Shown here piece after piece: positions 52,922 through 59,873 of a DNA stretch of 64,000 nucleotides (position 1 is the stretch's first letter; each line of letters starts with the position of its first letter). The notes beneath the pieces were generated by a model. The model did not search any database. It was not told the origin of the DNA and saw nothing but the letters and a program-made list of their open reading frames with translations. The stretch is taken from positions 1,860,001-1,924,000 of the forward strand of contig NZ_CP017754.1 in the NCBI RefSeq assembly GCF_001854325.1, read 5' to 3'. The translations under genes and the position numbers were made by a program. Origin of the DNA: Cupriavidus malaysiensis. GTDB lineage: Bacteria; Pseudomonadota; Gammaproteobacteria; Burkholderiales; Burkholderiaceae.

Positions 52922-55090
52922 GTGCGTTTGTGGATCTTTGAAAAACCGTCCATGGCCATGGCCGTGATCCCCCACCTGCCGAAGCCGCACACGCGGCACC
53001 AGGGGTACGTCGAGACGGGCGACGGCTACGTGTCCTGGCTGGCCGGGCACGTGATGGAGCAGGTGCAGCCGGGCGACTACGACGAGCGCTGGGGCACGTT
53101 CCCCTGGAAGTTCGAGGACCTCCCGATCATCCCGAAGGACTGGAAGCTCAAGGTCTCGGAGGACAAGAAGGACCAGGTCAAGGTCATCGAAGGGCTGCTG
53201 AAAAAGTGCACGTCGATCGTGAACGGCGGCGACGCGGACCGCGAGGGCCAGCTCCTGGTGGACGAGGTGCTGCTGTACTTCGGCAACACCAAGCCCGTGG
53301 CGCGGATCCACCTGAGCGCGATGGACCCGACCAGCGTCAAGAAGGCGATCGCCTCGCTGGAGGACAACGCGACCTTCCGTCCGCTGTACGAGGCGGGCCT
53401 GGGCCGGCAGCGCGCGGACTGGCTGGTGGGCATGAACATGTCCCGGGCCTACACCATCCTGGCGAAGAAGCAGAACTACCCCGGCGTGCTGTCGGTGGGG
53501 CGCGTGCAGTCGCCGACCCTGGCGCTGGTGGTGAAGCGCGACCGCGAGATCGAGGCGTTCGTCCCGAAGGACTTCTGGACCATCGAGGCGCAGTTCCTCG
53601 ACCCGGGCCAACCGGCGTTGCCGTTCTGGTCGCGCTGGCTCCCGCCTGGGCTGTCGCTGGAATCCGCCGAGAAGCAGGCGGACGTGGACGCCAAGGGCGA
53701 GGCCGACGAGGACGAGGAGGGCGATGAGCCCGACGGCGCGGACGGCGCGATCGCGGGTCAGCGCCCGGCCTGGCTGGACGAGCAGAACCGCATCGTCAAC
53801 AAGGCGATGGCGGACCAGATCGCGGCGAAGGTCCAGGCCGCGGGCCAGGGCTCGGTCACGCGCTACGTGAACAAGCCGGCGGAGGAACAGCCCCCGCTGC
53901 CGTTCGAGCTGACGGGCTTGCAGACCGCGCTCAACGGGAAGTACGGCTATTCCGCGAAGGAGGTGCTCGACGCCTGCCAGGAGCTGTACCTCGCGGGGCA
54001 CACCACCTACCCGCGCTCGGACTGCCCGTACCTGCCTGAATCGCAGCACGCGGAAGCACCGGACGTGCTGGACGCGATCGCGCAGGGCGCCCCGCACATG
54101 GCCAGCCTCGCGACCAACGCCAACGTGACGATCCGCTCGCGGGTGTGGAACGACGCGAAGGTGAGCGAGCACCACGCGCTGATCCCGACGCGCCAGGCCC
54201 CGGACTGGTCCACCCTGTCCGAGATCAAGCGCCGCACGTACGAAATGATCGCGCAGCGCTACCTGGCGCAGCTCTACCCGAACTGCCAGGCCGACAAGGC
54301 CAAGATCGAGGTGTCGATCGCGGGCGAGCGTTTCGCGGCCAGCGGTCGCGTGGTGAAGGACCCGGGCTGGCGCGTGGTGTTCCAGGGCGAGGCCCAGGCC
54401 ACGGACGCCAAGAAGAAGGACGCCACCCCAAGCCTGCCGGTGTTGACCGAGGGCGGTTCGGTGAACCGCCAGGTGGTGAAGGTGGACGCCAAGCGCACCA
54501 CGCCCCCGCCGCGCTACACCGAGGGCTCGCTGCTGACGGCGATGAAGCACATCCACCGCACGGTCAGCGATCCGGTCGAGCGCAAGCGGCTGAAGGCCCT
54601 GGACGGCATCGGCCGGTCGGCCACGCGCGCCGCGATCATCGAAACGATCATCAAGCGCAGCTTCGTGGAGGTGAAGGGCAAGCAGCTCGTGGCCACCGTG
54701 GTCGGCAAGATCCTGGTGGACGCGCTGCCGGCCAAGCTCACGGACCCGGGCATGACCGCCCGGTGGGAGGCGCTGCTCGACGCGATCGCGTCCAAGAAGA
54801 TCCCCCTGCACGCGTTCATGGCGAAGCAGGAGGAGGCGATCGTCGAGCTGGTCAACGAGGCCCAGGCCTCGACCCTTCCCACCATCCCGGCGGACGCGAT
54901 GCCCGCTCGCACGCCGTACGCCGGTGGCGCGTCGAAGCCGCGTCCCGCACCCGAGGGCTCGAAGAAGTGCCCGAAATGCAAGAAGGGCTTCCTGGTCCCC
55001 CGGACGGTGAAGAACGGTCCGAAGGCCGGGCAGACCTTCCACGGGTGCAACAACTACCCGGAGTGCAAACACAGCGTCTGGCCCAAGTAA
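52922..55090 (+). CDS. topB: DNA topoisomerase III
   Basis: A type IA topoisomerase of 722 residues that decatenates and relaxes DNA through a covalent 5'-phosphotyrosine. The Toprim domain is N-terminal (FEKPSMAMAV, with the acidic DADREGQ motif), the active-site tyrosine is Tyr363 in TTYPRSDC, and the C terminus has a four-cysteine zinc finger (CPKCKKGF...CNNYPECKH). An acidic insertion (DEDEEGDEPDGADG) lies near residue 260. The start is a GTG with GGAGGA upstream. Plasmid and ICE TopB enzymes help resolve replication or transfer intermediates. Confidence 0.95.
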   Translation: MRLWIFEKPSMAMAVIPHLPKPHTRHQGYVETGDGYVSWLAGHVMEQVQPGDYDERWGTFPWKFEDLPIIPKDWKLKVSEDKKDQVKVIEGLLKKCTSIVNGGDADREGQLLVDEVLLYFGNTKPVARIHLSAMDPTSVKKAIASLEDNATFRPLYEAGLGRQRADWLVGMNMSRAYTILAKKQNYPGVLSVGRVQSPTLALVVKRDREIEAFVPKDFWTIEAQFLDPGQPALPFWSRWLPPGLSLESAEKQADVDAKGEADEDEEGDEPDGADGAIAGQRPAWLDEQNRIVNKAMADQIAAKVQAAGQGSVTRYVNKPAEEQPPLPFELTGLQTALNGKYGYSAKEVLDACQELYLAGHTTYPRSDCPYLPESQHAEAPDVLDAIAQGAPHMASLATNANVTIRSRVWNDAKVSEHHALIPTRQAPDWSTLSEIKRRTYEMIAQRYLAQLYPNCQADKAKIEVSIAGERFAASGRVVKDPGWRVVFQGEAQATDAKKKDATPSLPVLTEGGSVNRQVVKVDAKRTTPPPRYTEGSLLTAMKHIHRTVSDPVERKRLKALDGIGRSATRAAIIETIIKRSFVEVKGKQLVATVVGKILVDALPAKLTDPGMTARWEALLDAIASKKIPLHAFMAKQEEAIVELVNEAQASTLPTIPADAMPARTPYAGGASKPRPAPEGSKKCPKCKKGFLVPRTVKNGPKAGQTFHGCNNYPECKHSVWPK

Positions 55091-55109
55091 GGCCGGCGCC
55101 CGACGTTCA

Positions 55110-55147
55110 CGAAGCCTGCCTGGCGACCACCGGGCGGGCTTTTTTCA
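55110..55147 (+). terminator. terminator after topB
   Basis: AAGCCTGCC pairs with GGCGGGCTT around a 12-base loop (one G-T pair), followed by a T-run. Confidence 0.8.
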
Positions 55148-55183
55148 TGGCCATCCACCCATTCCCATCCAGGAGGTACCACC

Positions 55184-56194
55184 ATGCAGCAGCCCAACGC
55201 CCAGCGCGAAACGATCGTCGCGGATTCGCTCCCTCAACGCCTCGACGCCTACGACATGGCGCGGCTGCTGATCGAATGCGCCGAACGGCCGGCGATCGGC
55301 ATGCTGATGTTCTTCGCCGTGCCCATGGAAGCGCGTCTGGCCATGGTGGGCGCGAAGACCCCCGGGCAGGCCCAGGAGGTGCGGGACGAGTCGTTCAACA
55401 CCGACATCTGGGTGTTGTCGACCGTCATGCGTGTGCTCGGCGAGCGGGAACGGCGTGGCCTGGGCGGCCCTGTCGGGGCGACGTTCACCCCGCTCGAGCT
55501 GAGCGCTCTGGTGGCGCACCTGAACGAGGTCGATGATCCGACGATCACGGCGTTCTTCCGGCGCGAGAACCTGAACGGTGCCCAGATCCTGAAGCGCCAC
55601 GCTGACGCGTTGCGTGAGCTTCCGGAGGTCGAGCAGTTGATGCTCGCATCGCTCACCGCCGTCTGGCAGCGGACCGACAACCTGGACCTCGTGCGCGGGT
55701 TCCTCGACGAGTGCATCCAGGACGGCCCCGTCGCGGCCGCCATCGCAGCTCGACGGGCCGCAGGAGCGGGCGGGCGACGATCCACTGAAGGTGGACCGAT
55801 CGCCCAGCGTGAAGCGCTCACCCCGGTGGGCGCTTTGTCGTGCCGCAAAAAGTTGCCGGTTTTGCGCAAAAAGTTGCGGAACTTGCGCAACATCTTGCGG
55901 GTACGGCGCAACTTCTTGCCGAAGGCCGTGGCCCGGAGGGACCGGGGTTGGGCGGGGCGTGAGCCCCGTCTTTCCACCGTGCCAGGGCACGGCTACGGGC
56001 CTCGCGACAGTCCGCGATCCCCGATGACATGCAGCGCTCCCGGCGCTGCTCGACCCCGAACGTCCAGGGCACCGCGGCATGCACCGCGGGGTGGTGCGTT
56101 CAACCGTGACGCCGTGTTTCCCGCATCCCCGTTTTCGATTCACCGCTGGGTGGCCCGCCCACTTCCTCGACGTGTAGCTCAACCGTGCCCCTGA
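55184..56194 (+). CDS. hypothetical protein; 3' end uncertain
   Basis: The first ~205 residues look like a real soluble helical protein (MQQPNAQRETIVADSLPQR...; AAIAARRAAGAGG) and AGGAGGTACCACC before the ATG is near-ideal. From about residue 208 the frame runs through a perfect hairpin (55813-55834), four 21-bp repeats (encoding a basic heptad KKLRNLR pattern), an element palindrome and part of a conserved noncoding module. This suggests the ancestral stop was lost by a frameshift near 55,790. The functional protein is probably ~205 residues. No family recognised. Confidence 0.55.
   Translation: MQQPNAQRETIVADSLPQRLDAYDMARLLIECAERPAIGMLMFFAVPMEARLAMVGAKTPGQAQEVRDESFNTDIWVLSTVMRVLGERERRGLGGPVGATFTPLELSALVAHLNEVDDPTITAFFRRENLNGAQILKRHADALRELPEVEQLMLASLTAVWQRTDNLDLVRGFLDECIQDGPVAAAIAARRAAGAGGRRSTEGGPIAQREALTPVGALSCRKKLPVLRKKLRNLRNILRVRRNFLPKAVARRDRGWAGREPRLSTVPGHGYGPRDSPRSPMTCSAPGAARPRTSRAPRHAPRGGAFNRDAVFPASPFSIHRWVARPLPRRVAQPCP
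55813..55838 (+). terminator. hairpin inside the 3' part of the 55184 frame
   Basis: A 10-bp stem with one G-T pair (55813-55822 with 55825-55834) then TTGTC. It fits a terminator of the shorter ancestral gene. Confidence 0.6.
55845..55928 (+). repeat. four tandem 21-bp repeats
   Basis: Units start at 55845, 55866, 55887 and 55908. Each opens with GCAA, four bases, TTGC, a small dyad, followed by a variable nine-base part. Period of two helical turns. Confidence 0.85.
55977..55992. promoter_or_regulatory. palindrome upstream of leader module 1
   Basis: Perfect CCGTGCCAGGGCACGG, 20 bases before the first conserved block of the module. Confidence 0.7.
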
Positions 56195-56368
56195 CGGGGG
56201 CAAGGCACCGCTGCGCTCGTTGTCCTCTCCCGTTCCCCTCGCTCCCTTCGGTCGGTCGGCGCGTGCGGCATCCGGCAACGGCCTGGCCCCCGGGGCAGGT
56301 CTCGCTTTCCCCACGACGAGGCGGCTCCACTGAGCAGTGAAACGAAACCCAACGGGGAGAGCAGGGAA
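56012..56368 (+). repeat. conserved leader module, copy 1
   Basis: Shares ordered blocks with copy 2 at 58626: CCGCGATCCCCGATGA (56012), TTCAACCGTGAYGCCGTG (56099), CGACGTGTAGCTCA (56168), GCGTGCGGCATCCGGC (56261) and GAGGCGGCTCC (56318). Distances between the last three blocks differ by at most one base between copies. Candidate single-stranded-DNA promoter or structured leader. Confidence 0.75.
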
Positions 56369-56893
56369 ATGGTCCACGGCGTCGAACACACCACCAACGG
56401 CAACGGCAACACCGCGGCGTTCCCCCGCACCCCCGAGGCTCACCACCGAGCAGGTAGCCGCACCACTCACACGACCACGAAGGAGAACAACAGCATGGAC
56501 GCGCAAGACATCATCAACGGCTTGGCCCGCTACACCGGCACGGAGAGCTATTTCTCCCTCGGTGCCATGTTCCGCAACGCGGTCTACACCGACGGCGTGC
56601 AGTTCCTCATCGAAAACGCCCAGTGCGCCTGGCTGGTCACCGATGCGATGGCCTGGGTCTCGCAGAAGGTGCCGGGGCAGAACTACGACGACGGGTTCAT
56701 GACCGTTGAGCTGCACCCGAAGGAGGACAGAACCGCCGATCTGCTGATCACCGACGGCAACGGCACGACGCTCTACAGCCAGCACTACACCGCCCACACG
56801 TTCCCGCTGCCGAAGGGGATCAAGTTGTACGCGGTCTGGGGCGAAACCTCGCGCGGCCCCTGTTGGATCTTGATGGTGACCAGCGAATATTGA
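56369..56893 (+). CDS. DUF6876-like protein with shared N-terminal leader
   Basis: The 174-residue frame begins with MVHGVEHTTNGNGNTAAF, a peptide also found at the start of ardA. An internal ATG at 56495 with AAGGAG nine bases upstream would give a 132-residue protein that covers the whole recognisable domain (LARYTGTESYFS, YTDGVQFLIENAQCAWLVTDAMAW, DGNGTTLYSQHY, FPLPKGIKLY). Either start is possible. DUF6876 proteins occur on plasmids near antirestriction genes; function unknown. Confidence 0.72.
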   Translation: MVHGVEHTTNGNGNTAAFPRTPEAHHRAGSRTTHTTTKENNSMDAQDIINGLARYTGTESYFSLGAMFRNAVYTDGVQFLIENAQCAWLVTDAMAWVSQKVPGQNYDDGFMTVELHPKEDRTADLLITDGNGTTLYSQHYTAHTFPLPKGIKLYAVWGETSRGPCWILMVTSEY

Positions 56894-56906
56894 TCCACCC
56901 CACGCC

Positions 56907-56930
56907 CCGGACGCTACGGTTTCCGGGGCT
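56907..56930. repeat. hairpin-forming repeat, copy 1
   Basis: CCCCGGACGCTACGGTTTCC then GGGG: a 7-bp stem with a CGCTACGGTT loop, 26 bases before the DUF2591-like gene. Copy 2 at 57912 is identical except for the outermost bases. Confidence 0.7.
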
Positions 56931-56955
56931 CCCGATCCCACGACCAAGGAACACC

Positions 56956-57315
56956 ATGAACCTCATCACCATCACCACGGGCGACCTGATCGGCCCCACG
57001 CTCGACTGGGCGGTGGCCAAGGCCATCAACGCCCCGTTCACCACCGGACCGTTTTCCACCGACTGGGCGCTGGGCGGCCCGATCCTCGAAATGCACGGCG
57101 TCGGTTTCTTCCGCAACGGCAAGAGGGTGTACGCGAACGAGGCGAAGCGCTGGGAGGCGAACCGCATCGTGAACCTCGACGACGCGCCGATTCTGCGCCA
57201 CGGCTACCGGGCCCTGGGCCCGACCCCGCTTGTCGCCGGCTTGCGTTGCCTCGTGCGCAGCAAGCTGGGCGAAACCGTGGCGGTGCCGGCGGACCTGATC
57301 AACACGGAGGCATGA
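56956..57315 (+). CDS. DUF2591-like (NinX-type) protein
   Basis: The 119-residue protein matches the phage/plasmid DUF2591 pattern: LDWAVAKAIN, STDWALGGPILE, a Trp/Glu helix (KRWEANRIV), then GPTPLVAGLRCLVRSKLGETVAVPADL. NinX-type genes lie in lambdoid nin regions; the role is unknown. Start set by GGAACACC before the ATG. Four bases-range spacing to the next gene suggests cotranscription. Confidence 0.78.
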   Translation: MNLITITTGDLIGPTLDWAVAKAINAPFTTGPFSTDWALGGPILEMHGVGFFRNGKRVYANEAKRWEANRIVNLDDAPILRHGYRALGPTPLVAGLRCLVRSKLGETVAVPADLINTEA

Positions 57316-57316
57316 C

Positions 57317-57868
57317 ATGGCCAAATCGACCTTTCAGCGGCGCGGCATGATCGGAGGCGTGTTCGCGTGCGGCATCTGCGGCCGGCGGACGCGTCACACC
57401 AACCAGGGCATGTCGCACCTGTGCCCCCAATGCGACGAGTGGACGGCTTCGGAAAATGGCATCAACGACGGCAACTACGCGGGGTGCCCGCCCGAGGACC
57501 TCGTGCAGGCGGAGGCGGCGATCCTCAAGCTCAAACGCGAGGCATGGAAGCGGGGCGGGGACGCCGCGAGCCTGGGGCTTACGCCCGACGGCACGCGCGA
57601 CCTGCGCACCGAGATCAACGCCGTCACCATGGCCGCCGTCGTGCGCGGCTACCGCCTGGAAATCGCGGGCGGTGCGCTCCCGGGCGAGATAGCGCTGGTG
57701 GACGACCTGAACGGCGAGGCGGTGGAGGAACCGGACGAACCCTTGGCGGCCCTCGCCCAGCTCTACGCGCTGCTGGTGGACCTGCGCGAGGGTGTTATCA
57801 CCGCCCAGCAGTTCGACGACCTCGGCGGCAGCACGTGTCGCGAGATCCTCAAGCAGTCCCAGGCATGA
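57317..57868 (+). CDS. zinc-ribbon protein of leading-region type
   Basis: A 183-residue protein with an N-terminal zinc ribbon (CGICGRRTRHTNQG, then CPQC, residues ~19-40) followed by GINDGNYAG and a helical, acidic C-terminal region. Proteins with this ribbon and a following N-x-I-x-D-G motif are frequent in plasmid regions that enter the recipient first. The role is unknown; nucleic-acid binding is likely. It starts one base after the previous stop. Confidence 0.72.
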   Translation: MAKSTFQRRGMIGGVFACGICGRRTRHTNQGMSHLCPQCDEWTASENGINDGNYAGCPPEDLVQAEAAILKLKREAWKRGGDAASLGLTPDGTRDLRTEINAVTMAAVVRGYRLEIAGGALPGEIALVDDLNGEAVEEPDEPLAALAQLYALLVDLREGVITAQQFDDLGGSTCREILKQSQA

Positions 57869-57911
57869 CCGGGGCCGGGGCGGTGGCCCCGCTACCACGG
57901 TTGATCCCACG

Positions 57912-57935
57912 GCCCGGACGCTACGGTTTCCGGGC
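57912..57935. repeat. hairpin-forming repeat, copy 2
   Basis: GCCCGGACGCTACGGTTTCC then GGGC, 22 bases before the 57958 gene; same loop as copy 1. Confidence 0.7.
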
Positions 57936-57957
57936 ATGCCTCCCTCACATCTGGTAC

Positions 57958-58398
57958 ATGACCATGGAACGCTTCACCCACGTCACGACGCGCAACAGCC
58001 CGACGAGCAAGACCTACCAGCAGCCCACGTACCGCGACCACCCGGCGGGGGCCGTGCCCATCACCGGCGAGTTCACCCTGACCGTCGACGAAGCGATGTA
58101 CATCCTCAGCGTGGCGGGCCAGGCCCGTCACCACCATTTCGACTGGGTGAAGCTCATGGACGCGCGCACGGTCTGGATCGGTTACGACCCGAGCCCGACG
58201 GGCGGGTTCACGGAGCGCCGCACGAAGACGGTGTACATGGACGCCGGGATCATGGTCTCCCCGGACAACTTCCACATCCAGGGGCGCGAGTCCAACGACG
58301 GCCCGCTCCTCAAAACGATGCACATCCGGATGGACGACCTGGTGCGCGACTTCGCCCTGGTCCTGCGCGATCCGGACGCGAAGCTCAAGGCCGCCTGA
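57958..58398 (+). CDS. hypothetical protein
   Basis: The 146-residue protein (MTMERFTHVTTRNS...) has alternating strands and helices with FTLTVDEAMYILSVAGQARHHHFDWVKL and a MHIRMDDLVRDFALVLRD C terminus. A second ATG six bases later is an alternative start. It is preceded by hairpin repeat copy 2. No family recognised. Confidence 0.68.
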   Translation: MTMERFTHVTTRNSPTSKTYQQPTYRDHPAGAVPITGEFTLTVDEAMYILSVAGQARHHHFDWVKLMDARTVWIGYDPSPTGGFTERRTKTVYMDAGIMVSPDNFHIQGRESNDGPLLKTMHIRMDDLVRDFALVLRDPDAKLKAA

Positions 58399-58625
58399 CC
58401 TGGGCACGGGGCACGTCCCCGTGCGCGGGCACCGCGGCGGCTGTCCAGCGCCCACCTGCGCGGTGGGCGTGGTCCTGGCGTGCCCTGGCACCCTTCGGGC
58501 AACACCTCGCCGGAGGCGAAACGGCAGGTAACCCCGCCCGGCAGGCCTGCGGCACACGGCCGGGCCCCACGGCATCGAGACCGAGCGTTCCTCCGCTCGG
58601 TGGTCCGTTCGGATACCGCGTCCTT
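58399..58625. other. intergenic DNA with palindrome before leader module 2
   Basis: Contains a hairpin CGCCCACC/GGTGGGCG near 58449-58469 that may end the 57958 transcript, and the palindrome copy GCGTGCCCTGGCACCC at 58478-58493. No gene seen. Confidence 0.6.
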
Positions 58626-59013
58626 CCGCGATCCCCGATGAACGCAGCGCGTGCACCTGGCGCAGCGCGGCCCCGTACAACCGGACCCCTGGACGCCTGG
58701 GCGTCCTGAGCACGCCGCGCTCGCGCACGTCGTGCCGCCGGTTTTCAACCGTGATGCCGTGGCTCCGCCAGGTCGTCAGGCACGTGGGTCCGCTCTTGTC
58801 GGTCCGCCTTCTCCTTCGACGTGTAGCTCAGCCGTGTCCCTGTTGGGGCAAGGATTCGCGCGCAGCGCTCGTCGTCCTCTCCCGGTCCTTCCCGCCTGGT
58901 GGTCGGTCAGGCGTGCGGCATCCGGCGACGTCCTGGCCCCGGGCCCCGTCCGATCTCTTTCCACGCCGAGGCGGCTCCGAAGAGCAGACATCCACCAGAC
59001 GATGAGGCGAACC
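58626..59013 (+). repeat. conserved leader module, copy 2 (upstream of ardA)
   Basis: Same ordered blocks as copy 1: CCGCGATCCCCGATGA (58626), TTCAACCGTGAYGCCGTG (58744), CGACGTGTAGCTCA (58817), GCGTGCGGCATCCGGC (58911), GAGGCGGCTCC (58968). The two copies differ elsewhere, so the blocks are under constraint. Confidence 0.75.
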
Positions 59014-59619
59014 ATGAACCACGGCATCGAAAACCCGGCGAACAACAACGGCAACACCGCGCAGTTCCTCGCCCCCGAGGCTTCCAAAGAGCAGGGGTAC
59101 AGCAACACCGGCGACTACTTCGCCCAGCCCTACAACACCTGCGTGGCAGGCTTCTACTTCTCGGACTACGAGGAGTACCAGGCAAAGGCTGCAGCGCTGC
59201 GCGACCCGTTCGGTTCCCCGGTGGAGGAGTTCGAGATTCAGGCGATCGACCTGGACCGCGCGCAAAGCGAGCTTTTCGACGCACTCAAAATCGACCAATC
59301 GACGCTCGAACGCTGGTTCGACGACGTGGTCGACCTCGACGAGCACGAGCTGGCGGTGGTGTTCTTTCTGGTGGACAACAGCGGGTACGACCTCGACAGC
59401 GCGATGGACAAGAAGGACGATGTCTCCCTGTATCACGGCAACCTGCTGGACGCGGCCACGGAACTGTTCGACGACTGCTACGGCAGCTCGATCCCGGACA
59501 ACCTTAAGTCTTACATTGATTACGAAGCCTTCGCCCGTGACTGCCGTTGCGGCGGCGACATGGTGGAGTTCGATTTCGGGGGCTCGACCTACACCTGCAC
59601 GTCGGCGAACCACTGCTGA
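59014..59619 (+). CDS. ardA: ArdA-like antirestriction protein
   Basis: The 201-residue acidic protein has the ArdA order: VAGFYFSDYEEYQA, EFEIQAID, the ELAVVFFLVDNSG helix, SAMDKKDDVSLYHGN and the terminal YIDYEAFARDCRCGGDMVEF. ArdA mimics bent B-form DNA and blocks type I restriction enzymes, protecting incoming plasmid DNA. The first ~37 residues (MNHGIENPANNNGNTAQFL...) are an extra segment shared with the 56369 gene. Downstream of leader module 2, as ardA genes of other plasmids are behind single-strand promoters. Confidence 0.85.
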   Translation: MNHGIENPANNNGNTAQFLAPEASKEQGYSNTGDYFAQPYNTCVAGFYFSDYEEYQAKAAALRDPFGSPVEEFEIQAIDLDRAQSELFDALKIDQSTLERWFDDVVDLDEHELAVVFFLVDNSGYDLDSAMDKKDDVSLYHGNLLDAATELFDDCYGSSIPDNLKSYIDYEAFARDCRCGGDMVEFDFGGSTYTCTSANHC

Positions 59620-59668
59620 CCACGTGCCCGGAGCCTCGCCCTCGGGCGATGCGCTTTGGGTCGGCGGG

Positions 59669-59684
59669 CAGTGCCAGGGCACCC
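59669..59684. promoter_or_regulatory. palindrome copy downstream of ardA
   Basis: CAGTGCCAGGGCACCC keeps the inner 12 bases of the consensus. Confidence 0.5.
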
Positions 59685-59742
59685 CTCACCGCCCGGGTAT
59701 CCAGCGGGACCCCACGCCGAAGGCTCAGGGCCCGGAGGGCGG

Positions 59743-59766
59743 GGCGGGCCCGTGGCCCGTTTCTCC
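59743..59766 (+). terminator. possible terminator after ardA
   Basis: CGGGCC/GGCCCG stem (59745-59759) then TTTCTCC. Confidence 0.5.
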
Positions 59767-59873
59767 GGGGTGATGGGATCACCCCATGACCGACGACCGT
59801 CTGACCAGCTTGCCCGCGGGCCTGGACCGCTGGCACACTCCGATAACCGGCACCATAAGAAGGAAAGAAATAC

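Noticed and set aside
55791..56027. Frame with Cys-x-x-Cys-like repeats
   Set aside because: Cysteines arise from the 21-bp DNA repeats read in another frame; no ribosome site.
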